The position numbers and the translations under genes were made by a program. From the NCBI GenBank assembly GCA_022410635.1, contig JAJVDF010000247.1:476471-540470 (forward strand): DNA of 64,000 nucleotides, given 5' to 3'. The notes under the pieces were generated by a model. The model searched no databases and was not told where the DNA came from. It saw only the letters and a list, made by a program, of their open reading frames with translations. This document shows, in pieces, positions 1 to 12,120 of the stretch. This DNA is from Tretioscincus oriximinensis. Taxonomy: Eukaryota; Chordata; Lepidosauria; Squamata; Gymnophthalmidae. Positions within the stretch are counted from its first letter, which is position 1, and the number at the start of each line of letters is the position of its first letter.

Positions 1-913
1 CGGAAGTTAAGAATAATTGGAGACAAATTAAAGATTATTTGATTAGCAACACGACTCAACAAATTAAAAAAAATAAAATAGAACTAATATTCTCACTATA
101 AACCACAACTACATTAACAAAGGGAAGAGAAGGGAGGGAAGAAAGGGGGAAGAAGGGAAGGGAGGGGGGAGGATAAAAGGAGGGGAAAAGAGAAGATAAG
201 TGAAGTAATGAGAAAAGAAAATACTAAACACAACGAAATATAATTAACCATGGGTAATAAGTAAGAAAGTATAAGATGTATATGAGCATATAACTCACGG
301 GGATGTAAAGTAGTATGCATGTGAGTGTATATGTATACATGTATGTAAGTGTATGTATGAAGGGTTGTCTTTAGGCACAATTTTTTATGTGTGAGAGGGT
401 ATATATATACATATGTTAAAGATAAATATATTGTGGGATAATTATGCCTTTTCCCTACGTGGGTGGGAAGACGGGGGTAGAGTTAATGAGTATGTATGTA
501 TGTATGTATGTAAGGAACATAATATGCAGCAGAATTAATATGTTAAGAGATTTGAGAGTCAGTGATGTAACTGCGGCACTTTGATTTCCATTGTTTTGTG
601 TATGTCCATGTCTCTGTTATAAAAAAATAATAATAATAAAAAAAAATTGGCCCCACCTGGTGCTGTAAGCACTAGGCGCTATACCTGGTAAAAATGCTCT
701 TCTCTAGAGCCATTAAAGGTATAAAGTTTTATCCTGGACCCTACAATAATTAGAAAAGATTAGAAGTTTGTTACCTCTCGTTTTTAACTGTTTTTATTAT
801 TTTTCTATTATGATCTGCCCTGAAATCTTTGGGCATAGGGTGGAATAGAAATGTAAGTGAATAGACAAAAGAACACAACATTTTGCGTTTTCTCTCCCCT
901 CCTGTAATAACAG
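1..913. other. Left-edge stretch, probably GRWD1 intron
   Basis: No exon is recognisable here; the first GRWD1 exon in the window begins at 914 after an acceptor, so this is taken as intron. It holds a purine-rich run (about 121-215), a short GTAT tandem repeat (about 491-512), an A/T-rich stretch near 617-648 and a SINE-type tail near 815-865 (a CCTGAAATCTTTGGGCATAG tail, as in the SINE at 7369). Confidence 0.6.
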
Positions 914-3755
914 GTTGATGGTGATGAAGATGCATAACCTGCATGGAACCAAGCAAGCCAGTAAGAATGCCTCCGAATCAGAAAGCAGCAGTGAAAGTGA
1001 AGATGAGGATGAAGATAAGAAACCTCAACTGGAACTGGCCATGGTCCCCCATTATGGGGGAGTTAACAGAGTGAGGGTGACAGAGTTGGGCGAGTCACAG
1101 ATAGCTGCTGTCTGGTCTGAGAAGGGGCAAGTGAACATCTATGACCTACGGAAGCCTCTGGTAGCTCTGTCCGACTCACAGGCCATGGCGGCTTTCCTAC
1201 GAGAAGAGCAAGCCAAAATCAAACCCGTCTTCTCATTTGCTGGACACATGGTAGAGGGGTTTGCCATGGACTGGTCANCCAAAAAAGCAGGTAACCAGCT
1301 GGAATAGTTTGGGAGGGTTCCTTGGCAAAATCAGAATTTTGGACTACAGATCCCAAGATCTCTTAACTTTCACTATAACAGTCACTTAACCTTAAAAGTG
1401 TACAAAAGCCTAAATGGTTTAGGCCCTGGATATCTCAAGGAGCACTTTCTCCTCTATAGGCCTCTCCCTTGATTAAGATTCTAAGGCCTTTTGATAGTTC
1501 CCCCACTTGTAGAGATACATGCAGTAGGAGCACACAGGAGGGCCTTCTCTGTGGTGACTCCCACACTCTGGAATAGCCTCCCTCTAGAGGTACGCCAGGC
1601 ACCCACATTGTGTAGTCTTTGGCACCTGGTGAAAACCTCTTTACCCAGGCGTTTGACTCTTAAGCTCCCTCTGCATTTGTCCTTCCAGGAAGGGAGGGAA
1701 GGAAGGTATGACTCTTTTAATTTTTGTTTTCTTTTAAAACTAATGTGTTTTTATGTTTTTAGTTTCTGTAACCCCCCCTGGGACCTTTGGTGAAAGGTGG
1801 CATATAAATCCCAAAAGGAAGGAGAAACACACCAGGAGCTACTTTTACTAAGCAACAGGATAATTTGCAGTTCCGAACAGAAACTTCTTGAAACATGGGT
1901 AAAGATGTTTGGGATTGATGCCTGCCATTGCACTTCCCTATTCCAGGTATGCTTTTGACTGGGGACTGCAACAAAAATATCCATTTGTGGACACCCAAGG
2001 AGGATGGCTCATGGCATGTAGACCAGCGGCCCTTCACTGCCCACACTGCATCAGTGGAAGACTTGCAGTGGTCTCCCAATGAAGCTTCAGTAAGTTCCAG
2101 GTTGCTTTGTTGTTTATCTGGAGAAGAACGTTGAAAGTTTTTAAGACATTCCGAAANTTATGTACTAGAGATACAGGAACACAAGAGGAACCAAACACAG
2201 CCCATCTAGTCCAGCAACCTGCATCACACAGGATTACTTTTCAGGCTTCTCAAGCAAAAGGCAAAATCTTCCCCCACTCTCAACTCCCTACAAATGGCCT
2301 TTACAGCTATCCAGGCTGTTGGCTACCACCACCTCTTCTGGAAGGGAATTCCATAGACCAGTGAGCCTCTTGGTGAAAAAATACCTTCCCTTGTCTATCC
2401 AAACTCTTCTACTCAGCTTCAAGGAGTGCCCTCTATTCCCATTGGTGTGTGATAAAGAAAATATTATTTCTCTTTTCACCTTATCCATCCCACGCTTGGT
2501 TTTATGTACTTCAGAGGTTATGGGACCTCGCTGGTTCCTGGAGAAGGGCATGTAAGCAGATTTGGACCTTCTCAGAGCAAAGGGAGGGAGTGGAAGAGAT
2601 GTTTCTTATAACTGTTTCACACTTGCTTCACATCAGGTTTTTGCTTCCTGCTCAGCCGACACCTCTATTCGTATCTGGGATATACGGGCAGCCCCAGGGA
2701 AAGCCTGCATGCTGACTGCCGACCAAGCGCATAATGCTGATGTCAATGTCATAAGCTGGAATCGAAATGAGCCCTTTATTGTCAGCGGTGGGGATGATGG
2801 CATCCTAAAAATCTGGGACCTGAGGCAGTTCCAGGTGAGGCAACAATTCTTTATTGTCACTAGAGTTTAAGAGCATCCTTTGAGACAGCAGTCCGAAGAG
2901 ACTGATACGGCAGTCTTGTTTTAACAAGGCTGTTTATAGGTATGAAATCGTTTCACCCTTTCCTTAGGCAACAGGCTTGGATAGAAACAGATTTTTAATG
3001 AGGTGTGTCATTTCTCTGCTTACAAAGCTGTCATCATTATTAAGAGAAAAACGACCTGTCTCTTCTACTTTTTCCTGGACCTGTTGTTTAAGGAAAGAAG
3101 GTATATGTGAACCCCCTCCCTGCTTCCATATAGGCATTTTTAAAATTCCAAATTAAAATAGACGTTTTCTCATCTTTAAAGCATCGGTATCCAGTTTCCA
3201 TTGCTCTACATTGTAGGTCCTTTTTAAATTGGACCTCATTTTGGAATATATCCCAGAATAGGGTCTTGCAATCCACATACTAATGCAGACTATGGCAGGT
3301 CCCAGCTGAACCTCCACAATTTGGAGTAGCACACAGAAGGCAGGCACTATTCTGAGAGATAATCCAGAATAAGACCTTGAGGAGAAAGGATTCTAATGTA
3401 TCAGCCTTCCGATTGTTGAATGTATTTTTTCCTTTCTATATAGAAAGGCTCAGCTGTTGCCACCTTCAAGCAGCATTCAGCACCTATCACCTCAGTTGAG
3501 TGGCACCCTACGGACAGCGGTGTGTTTGCAGCCTCTGGTGCCGATGACCAGGTCACCCAATGGGATCTGGCTGTGGAACGAGATGAGGAAGGTGAAACGG
3601 AGGACCCGGCTTTGGCTTCTATTCCACCCCAGCTGCTGTTTGTTCACCAAGGAGAGAATGACATTAAAGAACTGCACTGGCACCCACAGTGCCCTGGCAC
3701 TCTTATTACTACAGCTCTATCTGGCTTCAACATTTTTAGAACTATCAGTGTCTGA
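914..3755 (+). CDS. GRWD1: GRWD1, glutamate-rich WD repeat-containing protein 1 (5' partial, last four exons)
   Basis: Coding exons are 914-1290, 1947-2089, 2637-2834 and 3444-3755 (TGA at 3753-3755), all with AG/GT borders and matching phases, giving about 342 C-terminal residues of a family that is about 446 aa in human. The first visible exon starts mid-gene at the conserved MHNLHGTK segment, passes an acidic Ser/Glu/Asp stretch and the block KPQLELAMVPHYGG, then enters the WD40 propeller. Propeller blades show NIHLWTP, SIRIWDIR, LKIWDLR and VTQWDLA, and the protein ends in FNIFRTISV. Family knowledge: a nuclear and nucleolar histone-binding protein linked to ribosome biogenesis and, through CDT1/MCM, to replication licensing. 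The N-terminal exons with the histone H4-binding region are not in the window. One N at 1278 leaves one residue undefined, probably Pro. The gene is tail to tail with TSEN34, stops about 1.0 kb apart. Confidence 0.96.
1379..1812 (+). mobile_element. L2-like LINE 3' fragment in GRWD1 intron
   Basis: In pieces the plus strand still encodes the degenerate C-terminus of a LINE reverse transcriptase (AFSVVTPTLWNSLPLEVRQA). It ends in a tail reading CCCCTGGGACCTTTGGTGAA. The same element lies at 24272-25127. The copy is 5' truncated and non-functional. Confidence 0.7.
2157..2548 (-). mobile_element. CR1-like LINE 3' fragment in GRWD1 intron
   Basis: The minus strand carries the degenerate C-terminus of a CR1-type reverse transcriptase (GHSLKL, KGRYFFT, GLWNSLPEEVVVANSLDS). 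It is closely related to the pieces at 40497, 50066 and 55396. The copy is 5' truncated. Confidence 0.8.
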
Positions 3756-4194
3756 GAGGCTTTCAGTATATGGCATCTTCACATGTTGCAGCTGTGGCTT
3801 CAAGGTGGCCGTTATCTTTGCCATGGATTAAGGACTTTCTGAAAGATCATCTTCCTTAGGTTAAATTAACCAATATCTCCTTTGGTGGAAGAACCCTGAA
3901 AAGCTGTCCTATATTAAGCTTTGTCATCTTTTGATGAGGTCATCACCTTTCTGTTTGCCAGTTAATGGGTGACAATTAGAATAGCTTCTGCTTCAGTTTT
4001 ATTATTTAATTTTACAGGGTTTGCCCTCTCTATTTTTCTCTATCTTTCAAAGAGATTGAATTTTTCTGGCCTCATTAAGATGCTGATAGAGCTAAAGGGG
4101 AAGAGAGGAATGTTTTCTGTGTTTGAAATAACCTAGAGTATGTAATTTAACTATTTTTTACACCAGAAAAATCTGTAAAGAACATTACTTAATT

Positions 4195-4196
<2 letters not shown>

Positions 4197-4254
<58 letters not shown>
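4197..4254. repeat. (TA)n microsatellite
   Basis: An almost perfect TA dinucleotide run of about 58 bases between the tail-to-tail genes GRWD1 and TSEN34. Confidence 0.95.
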
Positions 4255-4257
<3 letters not shown>

Positions 4258-4341
4258 TATTTTGGAAGAAAAGGCTTAGGTCTTATAAAGGCTGGAATCT
4301 TTGGAGCTACAGAAACAGGAGATACAATTAGTGGCATGTCA

Positions 4342-4347
4342 TTTATT
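4342..4347 (-). terminator. Candidate TSEN34 polyadenylation signal
   Basis: TTTATT on the plus strand reads AATAAA on the minus strand, about 420 bases past the TSEN34 stop. An ATTAAA on the same strand (4504-4499) is an alternative. There is no transcript evidence. Confidence 0.4.
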
Positions 4348-4766
4348 CTGGGCTTCTATGTCTGCTGCTATTGCAAATTGTTGCAAAGTGGAAAGAAGGT
4401 AGTTAGGAAAACTAGTCAGATCCGATTTTAAAGGGTGTATTTTAAAATTAGAAAATTACTCTTATTTTGAATATGCAGAACAGTTTGAAAATATTAAATT
4501 TAATTACAGAAGTGCCACCAAAATATTCTATTTTCATCTTGGGTTACTGGATCTTCTACCAACCACAGTATTCGTTTTGGGAAGATAATTGGAACAGTCT
4601 CTGTAATTTACAATGCACGAGCGTATCAGTTTCACATGTGTAATATTGAGGAAGGACCTTCTGAATAACATGGAAGTACCAATAGGCAGTTCATAAATGA
4701 TTGCAGATTAAATTCAGAACCTGAATTTGGTCCTGAATTTGTTGAATTTTTAGAAACCATCTGTTC

Positions 4767-7700
4767 TCACTGCAGTCCACTCCACTGTAAAGATGTATAC
4801 ACTGCTGAACCCTCCTGATCCACAGAACAGAGCAGGACAGTTTTTTTAACGTTGGTGCCAAGGCGTCCCGCACTGATGATGTCACACAAGGAGAGAGGTG
4901 CATCTTTAGGGAGGCAAAGAGCAATGTAGTGGGCGTGGAATCGCATTGGGTCACCTGTAAAGTTCAGAAAGAAACAAATTAGATCTAGAACATGTTTTTG
5001 CATTTTTGAGAATGTTAGAGAATGAGCAGCCCAGTGTTTATGGGAAGCATGAGTTAGAGCATGAATATGGCAGAATTCTTCCGATTGTGGTTTCTTAGTA
5101 TACTATCTCTGATAAAGGAGATAGAGCTTTAGGACTTATAAGAACTTAAGAGGAGCCTTGCTAGATTGGCCCACAGCCCATGTAGTTAAACATCCTGTGT
5201 CACACAGTGGTTCCTCACATCATCTGGGTTTTCTCAAGCTGAAGATCAATATAAAATCATCTGCTCTCAATACCCAGCAGTGGGCATTCAATGGCATCCT
5301 GCCTTTCTCTCCAATCTGGTGGCAGTTCATACATAGTACATACACCCATTCTAATAGTCATTGCTAAATTTTGCCTCATCATACAGCACTGTTAAAGTAA
5401 GCGCTAGAGTTTTCCAGGTAGCTGAATGTAAGCTTTAATTATCTCTTGATATCCCTATTGAAGCCTTGCACCAAAGGTATAGGAGAGCTTTAATTGGAAA
5501 TTGATCTGTGTGAATCCACTTTTTGCAATATTCCGATTCAGTGATGTCTACACAGCCAGAACTGGTACACTTGCACCTATAAAATAGGGAGGATTTGTAT
5601 ATATACATTATTTTGACCCAATATAAGACAGTAGATACAGAACTTACAAGCGTGCATTATTTTAATACATATAGAAAAGGGAACCTATAGCTAGGAACTG
5701 CTGCTGGACTATAGTTCCCATTATCTGTGACCACTGGTCATGTGGACTGCATCTTGTAGGAACTATAAGCAACTCATATAGAGGATCATAGGCTCCTTTT
5801 TCTAATTTATGGGGCCTGCTGTTACAGTTTTAATGTATATGCTGTTCACAGGAGACCAAACTGGGAAGGGATGCCACAATGGGTTGTTCTGCGCCCCCTG
5901 CAGGAAAGCAACAGATGGGCCCTCCCAGAGATACATAACACCCTCATGAGTGGGACGCCCCAGTGCTTCTGTTCTTTATCTGCAGGAAGGACATAATTTG
6001 ACAGATTTGAAGAGTCAGTGAGAGTTGTTTATGGACTTGAGAGAAGGATCCCCTGAGGTCTACTGATCCTAAGCCAGAGACAAGGTTACCTCAATTGGGC
6101 ACCGTGGAAGGAATTTATTTGCATTTATTTACTGCCCTATATTAGGTCTCAGAGTGGTTCAAATGAAAACAGAACTATTGTAGGGAATTATTGAACTGAC
6201 AACCTTGATAAATCTCCTGCTGATCCCTTCTAATCGAATTTCAAAAGTCTATATCTTCAATTTTGATAGAGGTTACGAGATAAATGCCAACAAATAATCC
6301 AAGACTACTACTACTCCTTTTCTTCTTCTACTAGTAGTAGTAGAAGAAGAGGAGGAACTGGGTTTATGTACCCCACTTTTCTCACCCGAGGGGACTCAAA
6401 GCGCCTTACAAGGTTATTTTATGCCCAAAGACTTGGTTCACAGTCACAGTCTGTTGCAATTTCTTGCAATTCTTGCTTTTGAATAGCTGGATTGTATAGA
6501 GCTGCAGGCTAGAAGGCGCTTACTCCTCTCCACGTCCAACACAAGGCGGATGAAAGTCCGGCACTTAGCTGACTGAGCCATTCGTGCCCCTAGCATCTAG
6601 CCATTAGCCTGAAAGGCTAGTGAATAACGTGAATCAATAGAAAGCAGAGCTTAAAACTAAACAAATATAAATCATTTTAAATAAAAGCAAATAAATTACT
6701 GGAGCTTGATTCTGCATCAAAAGATAAAAGCCCAGTTGAACATCATGCAATTGTTCTTAAGGCTGGGTTCACATGTAACGGAAAAGGTGCCTCAGAAGCA
6801 CTTCAGAGACAGGGTGTGGCACTCTATGTTCTTAAGTCTGTTTTCTGCACAGCACGTTTATGTTGAAGAAGGGTAGAGGAGCAAATTACCGTGTTTACCT
6901 GAAAATAAGCCCTACCACAAAAATAAGACCTAGCTTGATTTTTCAGGATTTTTGAGGATGCTCAAAATATAAGCCTTAGTTACAATTATATTACAGCAGC
7001 AGTTCTCAACTTTTTGTAAATCACCACCCATTTATAAAGGCAAAATGGCCCAAATGTCACTTCCACCCTACCCGTCATTCAAAATGCCATTTCCAGAACC
7101 AGCAGCCAGAAATGACATCAATCAAGATGCCATTCCCGGAACCAGGAACCGGAAATGACTTAAAGATTTCATTCGCAAAATAGGAACTAGAAATGACATC
7201 GAGTGATGGGCGGGGGAAGAGGCAAGGCAGTGACCCCACAGAGAAACCCTGTTCATGAAAAAAGAAGACATCCCCTGAATATAAGCCCCAACATTCTTTT
7301 GGAGCAAAAATTAATATAAGACCTTGTTTTTTTCAGGGAAACTGATAATGTATGTGAACAATCCCATCCCAAGAGCCAGTAGTGGTTAGTGTGTGGGACT
7401 CTTAGTTTCCCGGTTCGATTCCCCACTCCTCCACGAAAGCTGGCAGGGTGAACTTGAGCCAGTCACAGTTCTTTAGAACTCTCTCAGCCCCACTTACTTC
7501 ACAGGGTGTCTGTTGTGGAGAAAGCAACAAAAGCTANGTGCGCCACCCTATGTTTGGCCGCCCTGAGACCTTTGGGTATAGGGCGAGATAGAAGTACAAA
7601 TAAATAAATAATAAACAAACAAATAAAGCTGCTTTTTTTGCTGTCTGGACACACCCTAAATTAGCTTTCAGAGAACTTTGTCTGAAGAAGAATCTAATTT

Positions 7701-10700
7701 GTAAATCTGTTTATCATTCCTGTCAGCTCTGCTAGCAAGGACTGTGAGAATGATGTTTCGGAAACCACAAGTCTTAAAATAAACATCCCTTTTCTATTTG
7801 AAGAAGCTTTTTGAGGTCACTGAAAGCTCCAGCATCCTTCCTGTTACCTGGGTAAACAAGAAAGTCGCCCCCAAATTTGCTCCCGCTGGTGATGTAATAG
7901 CCACGTTCCCAGAGATTCCGGAAAATGCAGTAGCGAATTTCTTGCTCTTGTTGTCCAGCATAGGGCCAATCTTGGGATTGTACTTGCAAATCCACCTCCT
8001 CCTCTTGGCCTGGAGTGACCCGTTCTGTGGGAAGCTGAATCATCATAGAGTCTTGGGGAAGCACAAAGTCTGACTCCAAGTTTGCAGGTTTGGAGTGAAG
8101 AACTGGAGATCGAAAAGAATATGACTTTGGATTACAGCAGCATTAAGGAGTACCAGCTTCCATTCCTCTCTTTCTGCACGTTCTCATTCATACACAAATA
8201 GCTCTCCTCTCAAACTATATCCGAGGTATCAAAGCACAGGCAATGCCAATATTATTAAGTGCTACTTCCCTTACAAGTTTGCCTATCAAGATCGCTCATC
8301 TCAGTATCAATTTAGCAACGAGACATTTTTCCTTCACTACTGGTCTGATAGGTGTGGCCAGAACTATTTGTTTATAACCATTTGTTTATATACCATGTCT
8401 ACAGGATGCTGCCTCCAGGATGGAGCAACAAGCAGTACAGGTGCATATTTTGCCTTGTATTCAGACTTCCCAGGTGCATCTAGGTAGGCCTCTGTGTGAG
8501 ACAGAATGCTGGACTAGATGGGCTCTGGACTGATTCAGGGAGGCGCTTCTTACATTATTACAGAATCTTTACACAAATCAGTGTATAGCTTGCAAAATAA
8601 CATGTGTATGTTGCTACCTTCAGTCATTCCTGAATTTATCACTACTAATTTTCCATCTCCTTAAATCCTCCTTTCCGTTTGGTAAACATAATTAAACATA
8701 GTATTGATCGCACAGCAATCATGATACATACCTTCCTTGTCTTTCTGCTGCTGTTTCTTTGCCCGTCCTTGGGCTATACTCTCAGCAAGGGTACTCAGAA
8801 CGGCCTTCCGTTGCTCTGCAGAAAGTCTAACTTGNTCCTGATAGCTCTGCTCTAAATCTTTCTGGTAGGCAGCTATTTGCTCCAAATATGATGGATCCTG
8901 CAGAGAGAGATTAATTACATTCAGCTCTAATTAGACGCACAGTTCTCCACTGTATCTTGTGAAAAAATAACGTTTAGTGGTCAAACCAATCCTAGCCTAC
9001 ATATTCAGTAAAATGAAACAGAGCAAACTGAAATAATAACATTACTAGGATGGATGTCTGGATGTTGCCTCCGGGATGGAGCAACAGGCAGGACCCCTGA
9101 AATACCATTTGCAGGGAGTCAAGAACAGGAGCATATTTTGCTTTCCTCTGTTCAGACTGCTCAGGTGCATCTGGTGGGCCTCTGTGTGAGGCAGAAGGCA
9201 GGACTAGATGGGCTCTGGTCTTATCCAGTATAGCTCTTCTTATGTTCTTATAGTGACCTCCCTTCTCCATTGTAAACTAATACATGGCTCTTCTTATGTT
9301 CTTATTAGTGGTGCTACTTTAGGAGGGAGGCTCATATTATATTTCCAGGCCTCAACACACATTTGTGTATGTACTATTCAAGCCCTGCCCATAGACAAAG
9401 TATTTATGATGCTAATCACAATTCTGCCAAAATGAGTTCCCAGCATATTTTCAAGGGATCACACTTACTCACGAGTTGCTACAAGTGCCAAGGCAAGTCC
9501 AAAGTTGTTGAATGAGGCACCTGTTAGTTCTGGATACCATTGAATCATGGCTGATTCCTGGTTGACTGCATGGGTACCCCTACACAGTTCTTTTGGCAGA
9601 AATANTGAACTAATTTGCCACTGACTAATTCCAAAACAAAGGCTGAGGTTTGAACTGGTGACCTTTTACTTCATGGATAGTTTGCTCTACCACTGAACTA
9701 CAATTCTACCCATTAACAATGTATAAAAACTTATAAATTCATAACAGGAATACAATGAACAGCAGTTAGCAAAATATGCCGTATTTCCCTGCTTTTCTTC
9801 CTGAAACCTCAGCAAAAAGCCAGGCTCACCTAAGGGTACAAACCAGTACATTCCTTTGCAAGTTGAAATCGGGAAGGTTNCCTGCCCTCTTGAGCTACAG
9901 AACTGAGATACACAGTGTAAGGTAGCTAGCCAAACAGCAGCCATTTTAAGTGTAAAATAGGCCTGTTAACAAGTGTACAGTAAGAAAGCTAAGAAAGAGA
10001 TAATGAAGCTGGAAGAAGTTCATTGACCTCAATTAAATGCAGCTGTCCAAGTGAGAAGATTTAGGGAGTAAATGTAAGCTAGTGGAGACTGGTAGAACAT
10101 CCTTGAAAGAGACTGATAAGAAAGAATCATAACTAAGAGAAAAAGGTTGATAGTTAGCATTACCACACCTGCTGAGAATGTACTAATTGATTTGTGATTA
10201 GTTGATGGAAAACATCTGCAGGGTGTGTGTGTAATCTGAAAGCATTGAAAATATGTATTGTTAGGCACTTAGAGTAACTTTACTTTTTTACTTTATCTAC
10301 CTCACTACTGTCAGATATGCTTTTTCTGAACCCTGCTTGCTGTTATGAATTTTCCTGCCATGTAACCTGTTTTATTTTTGCTTTTACTATTTTGAACTGT
10401 ATTGCAATGCAAGAGTACTGTCCTCTTAAGGACTGAAATGATCTGCTATGTTTTCTTTGCTTTGCTTGAATAAAAAACTATTTTTCTATATACTGGACTG
10501 GAGTTTTTTGGAAGACGAGCAGATGAGTTTTGGGCTGCATGTTAGCATGGACGAGCCTTTGCACTGAGAGTTTGGGATTCGGCTCTAGTGTGAGGACTCT
10601 CATTCCATCACACTCAGACAAGTCGTATCTTAACTTATTAGTAGCAAAGGATTAATCGGAATATAAACAAAAGCAGATTTATGCCTGGTCACTATATTTC

Positions 10701-11418
10701 TATCCATACTGCATTAAATTTAAATGCCCTAGCTTTCTTCCTCTAAAAGATTCTACAAGAGTTTACACTGATGCATGCCAATAAATCCATCAGAGCTTCT
10801 TAGTGTAATAGTCCTGAATTACCATGACTGTGCATTTCTAAAAGGAAGAAATCAGTAACAGACGTACATCAAAATATGATTTTACAAAAGATAGTGAGGG
10901 GAAAAGCACCAAAGCTGTATCATTTTTCAGAATGAATGTAAGGGTTGATCCCAAAATAAATTTCGGTTTCCACAGGCTCAGTAACATGTTTTAGGGATCT
11001 GATACAACGTATCTATGAACCTATTACTGAATCAGAGCCTAAAATTAAAAAAGACTACTTATCAATATAATATTGCTAACAATAGCAACTAAGGGTCTTG
11101 TGTCCTTTATTCCATTAGGTTCCCCCCATCCCCCCCAAATTTTTTTATAAGATTAAATCATTAAATCACCTGGTCTGGGTTATTCCCAAAAGGTTGGGTT
11201 GGAGAGTTTTTAACCAGAATTGCCAATCCTTTTTCCACTAACAGTCGGGCTTCTTCTGGTAGTAACTGTAATGGAAGCCCCAGCCGCACATTCTGCCGTG
11301 GTTTCCGAACCAGTGCTCCAACTAGGGTGCCAACAATACGATGTTCCTCTCGTAAACATCTCACATCCATGTAATTCCACACAAAAGCCTTTCCTTCCAA
11401 GATATGGATTCGGATCAT
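4767..11418 (-). CDS. TSEN34: TSEN34, tRNA-splicing endonuclease catalytic subunit, complete CDS
   Basis: On the minus strand the coding exons are 11418-11170, 8897-8732, 8102-7848 and 4954-4767 (stop 4769-4767), summing to 858 nt and 285 aa; human is about 310 aa. Exon 1 encodes the N-terminal part, with KPRQNVRLGLP and LLPEEARLL typical of the family. Exon 2 is a Gln/Lys-rich linker. Exons 3-4 encode the nuclease fold with RNLWERGYYITSGSKFGGDF. The expected catalytic triad is present at Tyr222, His230 and Lys261, matching human Tyr247, His255 and Lys286 with the same spacing. The family cuts the 3' splice site of intron-containing pre-tRNAs within the TSEN2/15/34/54 complex in the nucleus. 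An acceptor just upstream of the ATG (minus strand, near 11433) implies a non-coding first exon, probably in the GC-rich region near 13.6-14 kb that faces MBOAT7. One N at 8835 leaves one residue undefined. Confidence 0.96.
6328..6592 (-). mobile_element. tRNA-derived SINE of Sauria-SINE type, reverse
   Basis: Read on the minus strand it ends in CTTTGAGTCCCCTCGGGTGA followed by a GTATAAACCCAG-like tail and (TTCTTC)n. This is the same 3' tail as in the SINEs at 32405, 51555 and 54478. It lies in the last TSEN34 intron. Confidence 0.7.
6888..7345. mobile_element. MITE-like DNA-transposon relic with inverted ends
   Basis: The left end reads ACCGTGTTTACCTGAAAATA. The right end, read in reverse, gives AGTTTCCCTGAAAAA, so the termini are roughly inverted. 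Repeated ATATAAGCC/ATAAGACC blocks sit just inside both ends. No transposase coding is seen. The superfamily is uncertain; a non-autonomous DNA transposon is likely. A TTCTCAACTTTTTG block at 7005 resembles hAT-type ends and may be a second insertion. Confidence 0.55.
7369..7627 (+). mobile_element. tRNA-derived SINE (Sauria-type)
   Basis: There is a Pol III A-box-like TAGTGGTTAGTGTG and a B box GGTTCGATTCC (7412-7422). Then follow the conserved body (CTTTAGAACTCTCTCAGCCC) and a tail (CCTGAGACCTTTGGGTATAG) ending in (TAAA)n. It lies in the TSEN34 intron 3 region and is nearly identical to the copy at 20064-20322. Confidence 0.85.
8395..8562 (+). mobile_element. CR1-like LINE 3' end
   Basis: Plus-strand copy of the CR1 3' untranslated end (CTGCCTCCAGGATGGAGCAA to TGCTGGACTAGATGGGCTCT), the same as the end of the 55396 copy. 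It lies between TSEN34 exons 2 and 3 and carries no coding capacity. Confidence 0.75.
9046..9252 (+). mobile_element. CR1-like LINE 3' end
   Basis: Plus-strand CR1 3' end (ACTAGGATGGATGTCTGGAT to the CTTCTTATGTTCTTAT terminal repeat), nearly identical to 55999-56205. The octamer-like TTATGTTC ending is typical of CR1 3' termini. Confidence 0.8.
9535..9712 (-). mobile_element. tRNA-derived SINE, reverse (different family)
   Basis: On the minus strand TAGTTCAGTGGTAGAGCA is a tRNA A-box region. About 40 bases on, GGTCACCAGTTCAAACC is a B-box region. The body differs from the Sauria-type copies, so it is a separate tRNA-derived family. It lies in the TSEN34 intron between coding exons 1 and 2. 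Confidence 0.6.
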
Positions 11419-11687
11419 CTTTAGGTTTGTATTTGCACTTTACTGAGAAGACAGAAGAAGAAGAACAGGTACAGGTTGNAAGGATCAGGTTTCTCAGCAA
11501 CCTCTGAGGCAAATGAAACTTATGGTATGGGATTCGCATAAGAGATACTTATTTATTTAAATTTCTATACTGCCCTCCTATACTCGAAGGTCTCAGTGGG
11601 GTTTACAGTAACATATTAAAAAAATTAACATATTAAAAAACAGAAACATCTAAAAGTAGGGAAGGTGAATTTTCTCAGCCACATATC

Positions 11688-11862
11688 AGAGAAATAGCAG
11701 TGACAGTTTAGTTAAGAAAGGGGGTTGTAGCACTTGGAGTCTAACAAGAGAAAGGTAGGTGCTATGAGCTTTCTGACAGCTCGAATAGACGTGTCTACGA
11801 AGGTTCCTGCCGCCTATCTTTCTCTTGTTATTCTCCAAGTGCTACAAGTGAGAGATACTTTA
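11688..11862. mobile_element. PLE-like terminal fragment, inverted halves
   Basis: A left half (TTGTAGCACTTGGAGTCTAA...) is mirrored by a right half (...TTCTCCAAGTGCTACAAG). Between them lies GTGTCTACGAAGGTTCC, a degraded version of the GTCTACGAAAGC block seen at 12121-12574. No coding capacity. Confidence 0.6.
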
Positions 11863-12120
11863 CTGTTGGTCAAAAAAAGTACTTTACCCACTGGACATTA
11901 TACATCAAAAACAGCAAAAAGTGATTACCTTGTCATCCACAAAATGTAAAGAAAGCTGTGAAGAGAAAGAAAAATGCCATATTTAGCATGTTTCAATTCA
12001 GCACCTATTTAATTAACAACCTGCAAACATTTCTATGTCCTGTTTAATTGTAGGTTCTGAGCATGAAATCACAAAGAACTTGTGCATATGTAACTGGTTC
12101 TCCTCCTATATCCCTTGCAC

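Noticed and set aside
121..380. Low-complexity minus-strand open frame
   Set aside because: Encodes only Leu/Ser/Pro/Phe-rich sequence from a purine-rich strand; no start context or homology.
7412..7422. Functional tRNA gene suggested by A and B boxes
   Set aside because: The acceptor and anticodon stems do not fold as a tRNA, and the unit continues into a SINE body and tail; the same holds for the other SINE copies.
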